DNA of 32,120 nt from DATKWV01 sp035529405 (GTDB lineage Bacteria > Planctomycetota > Phycisphaerae > Sedimentisphaerales > Anaerobacaceae), in the NCBI GenBank assembly GCA_035529405.1, contig DATKWV010000173.1, forward strand, positions 1 through 32,120, written 5' to 3'. This document shows positions 24,851 through 32,120 of this stretch, piece by piece; within the stretch, counting starts at the first letter, position 1, and each line of letters begins with the position of its first letter. The translations under genes and the position numbers were made by a program. The notes beneath the pieces were generated by a model that worked only from the letters and a program-made list of their open reading frames with translations, ran no database searches and was not told the DNA's origin.

Positions 24851-24878
24851 ACTATACCAACATATTCTCTGATGTCAA
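24851..24878 (-). promoter_or_regulatory. Sigma-70-like promoter of the lipoprotein gene
   Basis: On the minus strand a perfect TTGACA (24873-24878) and TATAGT (24851-24856) are separated by 16 nt. It is one of the best sigma-70-type promoters in the window and lies about 57 bp before the lipoprotein ATG. Confidence 0.7.
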
Positions 24879-24949
24879 GTGTATTTATACGCTCTGAAAA
24901 CGGCAGGAGCGGGCTGTTCACAAGCTTTTTCAAATTCCGTACGCGCGCA

Positions 24950-24984
24950 AAAAAAACAGACGAGCGAAATGCTCGTCTGTTTTT
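24950..24984 (-). terminator. Rho-independent terminator after the PEP-CTERM gene
   Basis: CAGACGAGC and GCTCGTCTG pair perfectly around the loop GAAAT. On the minus strand the stem is followed by eight T residues; on the plus strand it is followed by five. It ends the PEP-CTERM transcript and may be bidirectional. Confidence 0.9.
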
Positions 24985-25010
24985 ATCCTTAATCTGTAGT
25001 TGGTTCTTGT

Positions 25011-25616
25011 CTATTTGCGACGGCGTAAAAACAGTCCGCCAAGACCAAGCAGTGCAATCGTCATCGGCTCAGGAACCACATTGACCGTCTCCGCAGGACC
25101 AACATCGACGGTCTGGTCATAGTTGTCCCACGTAGTCCCAGCTCCCCATGTCAGGGTCATTGTTTCTGTAGCTTCAAAGGTGAATTCATAGGTGCTTGAG
25201 TACATTGTAGCATTCATGGGGTCCATAAGCGAACCGATTCCCGGAGTACCCACACCCAACGAGGCCGCAGCCGCTTTCCAAGCGGTATAGCCGGTCGCAT
25301 CACCGAGCATAGACACACCGCCGTTCATCGTCCAAGTCCAACCGTACATCGTCATTGGGGGACCGGGTTTAAAAACGGCAACCGGTGTGGTATCGGTGAT
25401 AGTTGGATTGGCACCAAGAAAATCAACAGTTATGGTACCACCGTTACCGCTGACGTCTGGTCCGCTCTGGACGATTTGGACCTTAACCACGGTGCCGACG
25501 GCAAGGGTTTCACCGCCATACGGGTTGCCGCCAACGGTCACTTCCAGATTCACTGTTGCGGCATTGGCCGCCGAAGCTAATCCAAAAACCAACATCAAAA
25601 CTAACAACTTCTTCAT
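25011..25616 (-). CDS. PEP-CTERM sorting-domain protein
   Basis: A 201-residue exported protein with an N-terminal signal peptide (MKKLLVLMLVFGLASAANA, about 19 residues), a beta-rich Gly/Thr-rich middle and a C-terminal PEP-CTERM tail: VPEP, then the hydrophobic stretch MTIALLGLGGLFL and the basic RRRK end. Such tails are processed by an exosortase and occur widely in exopolysaccharide-producing bacteria. The middle resembles a cohesin- or Ig-like sandwich, but I cannot assign a binding function. A GGAGG site precedes the ATG. The gene follows the dockerin gene by 79 bp on the same strand. Confidence 0.85.
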   Translation of the reverse strand: MKKLLVLMLVFGLASAANAATVNLEVTVGGNPYGGETLAVGTVVKVQIVQSGPDVSGNGGTITVDFLGANPTITDTTPVAVFKPGPPMTMYGWTWTMNGGVSMLGDATGYTAWKAAAASLGVGTPGIGSLMDPMNATMYSSTYEFTFEATETMTLTWGAGTTWDNYDQTVDVGPAETVNVVPEPMTIALLGLGGLFLRRRK

Positions 25617-25634
25617 ATCATCCTCCTTTTATTA

Positions 25635-25657
25635 TACTCACTTCTTAAAACTGAGTA
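25635..25657 (-). other. Inverted repeat upstream of the PEP-CTERM gene
   Basis: TACTCA and TGAGTA are exact inverted arms separated by 11 nt, just upstream of the ribosome binding site of the PEP-CTERM gene. There is no T-run. It could be an operator or a leader hairpin. Confidence 0.3.
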
Positions 25658-25695
25658 AAATCTAAATCTTTAAGCAACAAACTCGTACACCCAAA

Positions 25696-26529
25696 TTACG
25701 GCGTCGGCATACACGGTGCAGTGTAGGGCGGACTGGTGCCCGAATATGGACCCAGGTACCCAACAATTGCAGCCAAATCGTCGATGCTGATGAAATTATC
25801 ACCGTTAACATCGTAGCAATCTGTTTCCGCCGTAACAGGTACAGTATAGGGCGGACTGGTGCCCGAATATGAACCCAGGTACCCAACAATTGCAGCCAAA
25901 TCGTCGATGTTAACCTGTCCGTCGACGTAGGCATCACCGTAGCACGCGCAGCCGGCTGCTTCGCACACGACCTCAACGCCCGTTGCACCGGTTAGGACCG
26001 GGACAACAGTGCTGGCGTCTTCGAGTACCACACCGCCTCTGCCTGCATTGACAGTAACCGTCATATTGCAGGTCCTGTCAACTTTCAGCCTGCAGAGTAC
26101 CGCGGGGCCGAGGTCCGGCACATTGGCATCGACATACAGCGAGCCCATCTCCAGCGTAACGCCGCCGGTCTCGATACCACCCTGAGTATCACCGGGCAGG
26201 TCGGCAGGAACAGCAACAGGCGTATAATTGGGGTCGCCCCAGTTGGGACTTGTCGGAGTGATATACCGAGCAAATCTTCCCGGGAAAATACCGTAACCCC
26301 TGATAACGCTGTTGCACTCGCCAACCATAAACCCGTTACAGTCTATGATATTGGCGTCACTGTCAACCGTTACGTCAAGAGCAAATGCCCTGACGTTGTC
26401 CGGCGCACCGGTGTCGGTGTAGGAAATTTCCGCCATGCAATTGCCGATATCCGTGACGGTAATCGTCACAGCGGCCATTGCCGGGGTGGCAAGCAACACC
26501 AAGCTGAGTATAAAAAACTTTTTCATCAT
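25696..26529 (-). CDS. Secreted dockerin-domain protein with two near-identical calcium-binding repeats
   Basis: The protein has 277 residues from the ATG at 26529, which is preceded by AAGGAAGG; an open extension to 26568 lacks support. It begins with a signal peptide (MMKKFFILSL...ATPAMA). The middle is a beta-sandwich-like, cohesin-type domain (AFALDVTVDSD, ...GSLYVDANVPDLG). The end is a type I dockerin with two repeats, GDAYVDGQVNIDDLAAIVGY and DVNGDNFISIDDLAAIVGYL, each followed by SGTSPPYT. Dockerins bind Ca2+ and normally attach to cohesins. The two repeat DNAs are almost identical (see the repeat entry). It precedes the PEP-CTERM gene and may be co-transcribed with it. Confidence 0.85.
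   Translation of the reverse strand: MMKKFFILSLVLLATPAMAAVTITVTDIGNCMAEISYTDTGAPDNVRAFALDVTVDSDANIIDCNGFMVGECNSVIRGYGIFPGRFARYITPTSPNWGDPNYTPVAVPADLPGDTQGGIETGGVTLEMGSLYVDANVPDLGPAVLCRLKVDRTCNMTVTVNAGRGGVVLEDASTVVPVLTGATGVEVVCEAAGCACYGDAYVDGQVNIDDLAAIVGYLGSYSGTSPPYTVPVTAETDCYDVNGDNFISIDDLAAIVGYLGPYSGTSPPYTAPCMPTP
25721..25909 (-). repeat. Near-identical 66-bp direct repeats inside the dockerin gene
   Basis: The copies at 25721-25786 and 25844-25909 match at 64 of 66 bases and are offset by 123 bp, exactly 41 codons. They encode the IDDLAAIVGYL-plus-SGTSPPYT half of each dockerin repeat. The match extends to synonymous positions, which points to recent duplication or gene conversion. Confidence 0.85.
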
Positions 26530-27078
26530 AGTGCAACCTTCCTTTCTTTTCTTCTTTTGCAGAGCCACGCACTCTGCTGTTCTGGTTTCACTGATAACAT
26601 CTTACTGACCGCTTAAATTCCTAATCCGCTCAAAATTACGGTACTAATTAAAAACTTGAATGAACGGACGGTACGACATAAACGGCAGCTTACGTGAGTT
26701 TCCTCCGTACCCTCCTTCCAAAATCCTCCTTCCTCGCCATTGGCGATTACGCAGACAAAACACAAAGTTAATTTGTTTGGTGAAAGTCAAATGTAGATTA
26801 TCAGAAACCCGGAATAAAATCAAGTAAAAAATGCCGAAAAGCAAAAAAATTAACACTTTCAGACCAAAAAGCTCGAAAAACAGGTTATGCCGCCTGTGCA
26901 ACCGGAAACGGCCAAAACCGGCCCCAAAGCCCTGTTTCGGCCTGCCGAGAGGCCTCTGTGCCGCTGCGGCGGGCAACCAAGGGGCCGAATCAGCCGAAAT
27001 ACAGGCAGCTTTTGGCCTTATGCAGCGTTTTTTTGATTTTTATTTTTCAGCTTCTTTGCTATTTTTGTTACCTGTACT
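26530..27078. other. Gene-free region between the dockerin gene and the SEDS gene
   Basis: This 549-bp stretch holds the divergent leaders of the dockerin gene (-) and the rodA/ftsW-like gene (+). Visible elements are a leader hairpin GCAGAG-N7-CTCTGC (26559-26577) and a perfect 13-bp palindrome TCGCCATTGGCGA (26734-26746). There is also a GGCC-rich stretch near 26905-26960. ORFs crossing it look like low-complexity Lys/Arg/Pro runs without domain content. No strong promoter stands out. Confidence 0.5.
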
Positions 27079-28320
27079 ATGTTCAAATTCCTGACAGGAC
27101 GGCTTTTAATAGTAAGAATTATCCTGCTGCTGGCGGCATTGGCGCTGGTGGGCATCGGGATAGCAGCCATTTACGCGGTCGGAAACCCCGACCAGCCGAG
27201 CACCGCCGGCGACAGCGATGAATTGGCCGGTCTCTGGCAAAGGCAAATCCAGTATGCAGCGGCGGCTGTTATCGGTTTTTTGGCCGTGAATTTCATAAAC
27301 TACAGGCGTTTCGGCGCTGCAAGCTACGCAATGTATGCGGCGATACTGGGCCTTCTGGTGGTATTGCTGCTGGATAACTTCGTGGATATACCGTTCGTGC
27401 CGGTGATAAACGGCACGCGCAGGTGGATAAGACTGGGCCTGGCAGGCCGGCAGGTAAGTATTCAGCCGTCGGAATTCTGCAAGCTGATATACTTAACGGC
27501 CCTGGCGTGGTACCTGCGATACAGAAGCAATTATCGCAATTTCAGAGCCCTTATAGGCCCTTTCGTCCTGACACTCGTACCGATGATGCTGATTTTAGCA
27601 GAGCCCGACCTGGGCACCGTGCTGCTGATGATGCCGATATTGTTTACCATGCTTTTCGTGGCCGGCGCAAAGGCCAGACACCTGCTGATAATAATTGTTA
27701 TGGCCTGCGTAACCAGTCCCCTGATGTGGTACGTAATGAAGCCTTACCAGAGGGCCAGAATCAGCGCCGTAATTCTGCAAAGCGCACGCGTTCGCGCTGT
27801 GGCCCAGGAACACCCCAAAATCACCACGGCACTTCTGGGCAGAACCTTCAGCGAAAAACAATGGGAAAACCACTGGGGATACCACTTAATCCGTTCAAAA
27901 TTTGCAGTGGCCTCCGGCGGTACAAGCGGCTATGGCTTTCGAAAAGGCCCCTTCGTAAAATACAATTTCCTGCCTGCAAGACACAACGACTTCATATTCG
28001 CCGTTATCGCGCACCAGTGGGGTTTTTGGGGGTGTCTTGCGGTTTTGGCTTTGTATATAATCATCGTTGCCTGCGGGCTGGAGATAGCGGTCAGTAATAC
28101 CGACCCGTTCGGCAGGCTGCTGGCCACCGGCATTGCGGCGATGTTTGCCGTCGAGGTCCTGGTCAACGTCAGTATGACACTGGGCCTGATGCCCATAACC
28201 GGCCTGACACTGCCTTTGGTCAGCTACGGCGGCTCAAGTCTGGTGGTAAGCATGGCCTCTGTAGGATTGCTGAATAACATCGGCCGGTGCAGACCATTTA
28301 CCGTGGCCAGAAGAATATAA
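27079..28320 (+). CDS. SEDS-family peptidoglycan polymerase (RodA/FtsW)
   Basis: This 413-residue polytopic membrane protein polymerises lipid II into glycan strands together with a class B PBP. Family signatures are present: NGTRRWIRLG, QPSEFCKL, AEPDLGT with the catalytic Asp, and ITGLTLPLVSYGGSSL near the C-terminus. There are about ten helices. The LPLVSYGG form leans toward RodA (elongation), but FtsW cannot be excluded. The ATG at 27079 has no clear ribosome binding site. murJ starts 24 bp after its stop codon, so the two are almost certainly co-transcribed. Confidence 0.92.
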   Translation: MFKFLTGRLLIVRIILLLAALALVGIGIAAIYAVGNPDQPSTAGDSDELAGLWQRQIQYAAAAVIGFLAVNFINYRRFGAASYAMYAAILGLLVVLLLDNFVDIPFVPVINGTRRWIRLGLAGRQVSIQPSEFCKLIYLTALAWYLRYRSNYRNFRALIGPFVLTLVPMMLILAEPDLGTVLLMMPILFTMLFVAGAKARHLLIIIVMACVTSPLMWYVMKPYQRARISAVILQSARVRAVAQEHPKITTALLGRTFSEKQWENHWGYHLIRSKFAVASGGTSGYGFRKGPFVKYNFLPARHNDFIFAVIAHQWGFWGCLAVLALYIIIVACGLEIAVSNTDPFGRLLATGIAAMFAVEVLVNVSMTLGLMPITGLTLPLVSYGGSSLVVSMASVGLLNNIGRCRPFTVARRI

Positions 28321-28344
28321 GTCATAACTTTGGCGGAAAATCCC

Positions 28345-29958
28345 ATGGTCAGAGGTTTCAGACAGATTGTTTCCCTTACTGCCGTAAGCAGGGTTCTGGG
28401 CTTCGTACGCGATATGACGTACAGCCACTTTTTCGGTGCCAATGCATTGCTCGATGCCTGGACCATCGCCTTCAAGATTCCCAACCTCTCAAGAAGATTG
28501 TTCGGCGAAGGAGCCGCTTCGGCCTCTTTTATCCCCGTTTACAGCCAGCAGCTCCACGAAAACCCTGCCAACGCGAAACAACTGGTAAACACCGTCCTGA
28601 CGGTGCTGTTTGTAATTCTGGCGGCACTGGTAATTATTGGTGAGGCAGGAATCTGGCTTTACCGGTGGCTGTTCAACGTCTCCGGTGAAAGCTCTCTTGC
28701 GCTGTCGCTTTGTTCCATTATGCTGCCGTATATGCTGCTTGTGTGCATCGTAGCGATGCTCGGGGGGGTCCTGAATGTTCACAGGCATTTTGCAGCGCCG
28801 GCCGCTGCGCCGATAGTGCTGAACATTTTCATCATCGCCGCTGTATTATTAACCGGCTGGGCGTTTGAGATTCAGCCCCGCCGGCAGCTTTTTTTCGTGG
28901 CATTTGCCGTCATTATCGCCGGGATTATGCAGATTGTGCTGCAGATGCCGCCGCTGAAAGCCGCCGGCGTGTCTGTGAGACCAGCCTGGAGGATTTATTC
29001 CCACGGCTTCAAAACGATTATTACTTTAATGGGGCCGATGATATTGGGTTTGACCGCAACACAGATTAATACATTGGCTGACGACCTTATCGCCTGGGGC
29101 TTGTCTGCATCGCCTGAAAAAGGCACTTTTTTTATGCTGATGGGCCAGAAAATCGCATACCCTCTTGCCCGGGGTTCGGTTTCGCATCTTTACTTTGCCC
29201 AAAGGCTTTACCAGCTGCCTCTGGGCCTTTTCGGCATATCGCTGGCCACAGCGATTTTCCCGGTAATGAGTTCCCTGTCGGCCAAAAAAGATTTTGCCGG
29301 CCTGACCAGTACCATTTCCCGGGGCCTTTGCAATACACTGTTTATAGCCATACCCGCTACAGTAGGCATGGCTGCGGTAGCAAGGCCGTTAATATCACTG
29401 GCCTTTCAGCACGGCAGATTTACCTTGAACGATACAGATATGGTTACATTAACGCTGTTTTTTTATGTGCTGGGCCTATGCGGCTATTTTCTTCAGCAGA
29501 TTATTACAAGGGCCTTTTATTCACTGCAGGATTCGAAAGCCCCGATGAAAACCGCCCTTGTGGCCGTTTTTGCCAACATTATTTTGAACCTGGTGCTTGT
29601 CTGGTTCTGGGGCACAGGGGGCCTTGCGCTTTCGACGGCAATTTGTTCGTACCTGCAGGTCTTTATCCTGATTTTTGTGCTTAAAAAGCAGCTGGCTAAA
29701 TTCGGGGCGGCCGCCGCTGATTTACAGACCTTTTTTCCGGTTCTGGCCCGCGCGGCAGCCAAAACCGCTGTTGCGACAATTGTTATGTCCGCTGTGATAA
29801 TAGCGGCTTTATGGCTGTCGCGGACCTGGCCCGATGTACTGAAACTGCTTTTGATTGTGCCTTCTGCGGCCCTGTCATACATAGTCGCAGCCAAATTACT
29901 GCGAATCGAGATGTTATCTCTACTTACAGGCACTGCAGATAAACAGCCTGTACCGTGA
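28345..29958 (+). CDS. murJ: Lipid II flippase MurJ
   Basis: MurJ moves lipid II across the cytoplasmic membrane. The protein has about 14 hydrophobic helices. Its N-terminus, RQIVSLTAVSRVLGFVRDM, and the segment RRLFGEGAASASFIPVYS are the classic MurJ/MviN signatures; the conserved Arg and Glu of the latter lie in the central cavity. I prefer the ATG at 28345, which has a GGCGGA site upstream and gives 537 residues. A TTG at 28330 would add five residues. It is coupled to the SEDS gene, giving a flippase-polymerase pair. Confidence 0.95.
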   Translation: MVRGFRQIVSLTAVSRVLGFVRDMTYSHFFGANALLDAWTIAFKIPNLSRRLFGEGAASASFIPVYSQQLHENPANAKQLVNTVLTVLFVILAALVIIGEAGIWLYRWLFNVSGESSLALSLCSIMLPYMLLVCIVAMLGGVLNVHRHFAAPAAAPIVLNIFIIAAVLLTGWAFEIQPRRQLFFVAFAVIIAGIMQIVLQMPPLKAAGVSVRPAWRIYSHGFKTIITLMGPMILGLTATQINTLADDLIAWGLSASPEKGTFFMLMGQKIAYPLARGSVSHLYFAQRLYQLPLGLFGISLATAIFPVMSSLSAKKDFAGLTSTISRGLCNTLFIAIPATVGMAAVARPLISLAFQHGRFTLNDTDMVTLTLFFYVLGLCGYFLQQIITRAFYSLQDSKAPMKTALVAVFANIILNLVLVWFWGTGGLALSTAICSYLQVFILIFVLKKQLAKFGAAAADLQTFFPVLARAAAKTAVATIVMSAVIIAALWLSRTWPDVLKLLLIVPSAALSYIVAAKLLRIEMLSLLTGTADKQPVP

Positions 29959-30029
29959 CAGGCCCTAAAGCCCGATGCATAATTGCCCGAAATATAGAAT
30001 TAAGGTTTTCCGGACTACTACAGAGGCAG

Positions 30030-32120
30030 ATGCCGATAAAAACGCGAAATAAAAAATCAAAACTGACGGTCTTTCCATTTTGCATCTTTGTTTTCGCCGT
30101 TTGTTTGATTTGCCGGCCTTTGACCGGCAGTGCACAGGAAACGCCTGCCTGGCCGACCGGATTCGAGAATCAACAGGCCCAAAGCCCGCTTTTCTCTCCT
30201 TCGGCTGCACAGGTATTCCACGAGGTAGCCTGCGAATTGGCCGGCGGCGAAGATGTTAATGCGCCCGAAATCAGGCAGGCACTGGTACTGCTAACCGCTG
30301 CCAGAGTTTTAGACAGCAGGGCCACCTATGTCATACCCGATATGGTCAGACTTGCCTGCAGCGACCCCAGCAAAGACAACCGCGGGTTGGTGTACAACCT
30401 GCTGGTTGAATACGTGGGCGAATCCATCGACCTTGAGGTACCGAAACAGGCCGTCAGTTACCTGCTGGAGAAGTTGAATTCCCGCCAGCAGCGTGAGGAA
30501 CTGCTCAAACAGCTTTTACAGTATCTTGGCGGCAAAAATGCCGCACTGGATTCAGATTTGTACACTCTGCTTGGTTTGTGGGCCGCTGAGAAAGCCGATT
30601 CGCAAACCGCTCAGATATACTTCATGCAGGCCTTAGACGCAAATAAATACAACAAACTGGCCTTTAATAAACTGGCTGAGCTTGCCGCCGAGCCGTTGGT
30701 ACCGGCGATACAGGCTGAACATCTGAGATTAGCGATAGATGAGAATCCTTTCAGCATTGATGCCGCGCTGGCATTCGCCCGCTTTACAGAGAAACTTGGG
30801 CTTTACGATATCGCCGCACGAACCTACGAGTACTGTGCTGAATTATCCATGTTTCTGCAGCCGTCCGCCGCCCTTGCAGCCGACATTTATCTGCCATGGA
30901 TGATTAGCTGCTACAACAGCCCTCGCGGTCAGGCCCAGTGTCTGCAGATTATCAACACTGTCAGGCAAAGCGGCCGTTTTGACCTGTTGGCCGAAGCACT
31001 GGCTGCAAAGGCCATGCTCAAAATCTCACGAGAAGACCAGGCGCAACAAATCTTTGCAGACGCTGAAAGAAATGCTGAAATCTATCTTTCCGCTTCTAAA
31101 ACATCCGGCCCGGCCAGTAAACCGGCGCAGCTTGAAAACAGCCGGTACGGTCAACTTGGTCCCGGGCAGCTGGCCTGGTTTTACTGTTTCGCTTATCCGG
31201 ACCCCGACAAAGCGGTGGACTGGGCCAACAAGGCCTACCTGACCGACCCCAATTCGCCGGTAATGGCCGCTATTCTGGCTTATGCGCTGGTAATGAACGG
31301 ACAGGATGACTGGGCAAAACAGCTTCTGGACAGCTATGGCCGAAACGGCCTGGCTGATTTGGGCCGTGCACAAATTCAACTGAACCAGGGCCAAAAAGAT
31401 GCAGCCTTTGAATTATTGAGGTCGGTCATTGCCGCCGACCCCGGGTCGCTGGAGGCTGAAAGAGCGGAAAAACTGCTTGCCGAGCACGGCGGTCTTTACC
31501 TGCCTGCTTTTGACGGCGATGTTATTGCGATCGCACTGAGAAACAGTTTCGGCCAAACCATTGTCCCGAAATTCTCACCGCCGCAGCAGATTGTTGCCGT
31601 GCAGCTGAGTGTTCGCGGCGATAAGTTCTCTTATGACACCGAATTCGGCGGCACGGTGGTAATAAAGAATAATTCGGACCGGCCCATTGTTATCTCCGAC
31701 GAAAGTTTTTTCACGGGCAGAATCAGAATCGATGCCAGTGTTACCGGGGACATAATCGAAACAATACCTAACCTGATATCCATGCAAATCCAGCCTTCCT
31801 CGCCGCTGCAGGGCGGAGACAATTTGCTCGTGCCGGTACGACTAATTACGGGACAATTGCGTCACATACTTCTGACGTACCCGCAGGCGTCTGTGCGCGT
31901 AGAGTTTACTGTTTATCTGGACCCTGTCACCGCCGGCCCAGGCAACGTTACCAATAGATTCGTTGACATAAAACCCGCCGCCACAACCGTAACACGTCCC
32001 GGTATTGAGCTTACAGACAGGTTCCTGCAAAACAGGTTTAACAGCCTTACCAAAGGTCGCCAGGGCCAAAAAATAAAAACCATCCAGCTTTTTGCCGGCC
32101 TGCTGGCCGAGCAGCACGCA
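30030..32120 (+). CDS. Large secreted helical-repeat (TPR-like) protein, 3' end beyond the window
   Basis: The frame is open from the ATG at 30030 to the last base (697 codons) with no stop, so the gene continues outside. The N-terminus has a basic stretch and a hydrophobic segment ending GSAQE, which fits a signal peptide. Residues 60-490 are helix-rich repeats with TPR-like Ala/Tyr/Leu spacing, for example AAEKADSQTAQIYFMQALDA and WANKAYLTDPNSPVMAAIL. From about 500, a beta-rich Ig-like part (VVIKNNSDRPIVI) follows. No catalytic motif is seen. It lies 71 bp behind murJ with AGAGG before the ATG, so a role in the cell envelope is plausible but unproven. Confidence 0.85.
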   Translation, partial: MPIKTRNKKSKLTVFPFCIFVFAVCLICRPLTGSAQETPAWPTGFENQQAQSPLFSPSAAQVFHEVACELAGGEDVNAPEIRQALVLLTAARVLDSRATYVIPDMVRLACSDPSKDNRGLVYNLLVEYVGESIDLEVPKQAVSYLLEKLNSRQQREELLKQLLQYLGGKNAALDSDLYTLLGLWAAEKADSQTAQIYFMQALDANKYNKLAFNKLAELAAEPLVPAIQAEHLRLAIDENPFSIDAALAFARFTEKLGLYDIAARTYEYCAELSMFLQPSAALAADIYLPWMISCYNSPRGQAQCLQIINTVRQSGRFDLLAEALAAKAMLKISREDQAQQIFADAERNAEIYLSASKTSGPASKPAQLENSRYGQLGPGQLAWFYCFAYPDPDKAVDWANKAYLTDPNSPVMAAILAYALVMNGQDDWAKQLLDSYGRNGLADLGRAQIQLNQGQKDAAFELLRSVIAADPGSLEAERAEKLLAEHGGLYLPAFDGDVIAIALRNSFGQTIVPKFSPPQQIVAVQLSVRGDKFSYDTEFGGTVVIKNNSDRPIVISDESFFTGRIRIDASVTGDIIETIPNLISMQIQPSSPLQGGDNLLVPVRLITGQLRHILLTYPQASVRVEFTVYLDPVTAGPGNVTNRFVDIKPAATTVTRPGIELTDRFLQNRFNSLTKGRQGQKIKTIQLFAGLLAEQHA

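Noticed and set aside
25721..25909. Direct repeats considered as a CRISPR fragment
   Set aside because: There are only two copies, they are coding, and they encode the two dockerin repeats.
26831..27094. Plus-strand ORF in the gene-free region upstream of the SEDS gene
   Set aside because: It is low-complexity Lys/Arg/Pro sequence that overlaps the SEDS gene start and lacks a ribosome binding site.
29965..30210. Minus-strand ORF over the start of the last gene
   Set aside because: It is the antisense shadow of the TPR-like gene, whose own frame is open for 697 codons.

Overview
The window looks like part of a chromosome from a free-living, probably anaerobic, polysaccharide-degrading member of the Planctomycetota, most likely class Phycisphaerae. 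This is inferred from the combination of PEP-CTERM and dockerin secreted proteins, Tat-dependent enzymes, a GH2 glycosidase, an SSS-type symporter next to sugar kinase genes, a complete set of peptidoglycan-precursor genes and a sigma-54 promoter. No rRNA or tRNA gene was seen, so the placement is tentative.

Layout. 2-2035 (+) is the 3' part of a GH2 glycosidase, converging on a UbiA/MenA-type prenyltransferase (-). A 308-bp divergent region follows, carrying a textbook -24/-12 (sigma-54) promoter that reads into a degenerate receiver-domain gene and then groES-groEL, closed by a strong terminator. A small membrane protein (+) and a CBS-pair protein (-) come next. From 6.9 to 13.4 kb, five minus-strand genes form a likely sugar-salvage cassette. 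In transcription order they are a purple-acid-phosphatase-like esterase, a sugar-1-phosphate nucleotidyltransferase, a NahK-like anomeric sugar kinase, a Na+/solute symporter and a PIG-L deacetylase. From 13.5 to 18.35 kb lie murE, murF and mraY (-), interrupted between murE and murF by a plus-strand hicB gene and a hicA gene broken by a stop codon. A 7-bp tandem repeat occurs both inside murE and in the leader of mraY. A transposase remnant is at 18.5-18.9 kb.

From 19.0 to 21.3 kb (+) are a Tat-exported SagB-like nitroreductase and a secreted transglutaminase-like protein. RecJ and a Tat-exported metallophosphoesterase follow on the minus strand. From 24.3 to 26.5 kb (-) is a small surface-protein block: a coiled-coil lipoprotein with a duplicated PEP-CTERM tail stranded behind its stop codon, an intact PEP-CTERM protein and a dockerin protein with near-identical internal repeats. 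The last 5 kb (+) hold a RodA/FtsW polymerase, the MurJ flippase and a long secreted repeat protein that runs off the window.

Together, the mur genes, the SEDS polymerase and MurJ cover late lipid-II synthesis, flipping and polymerisation. The salvage cassette could supply nucleotide-activated amino sugars for the same purpose. The most unusual points are the sigma-54/receiver arrangement in front of groESL, the mobile heptamer repeat inside murE, the PEP-CTERM relic and a phosphoesterase that has lost ligands of one metal site.
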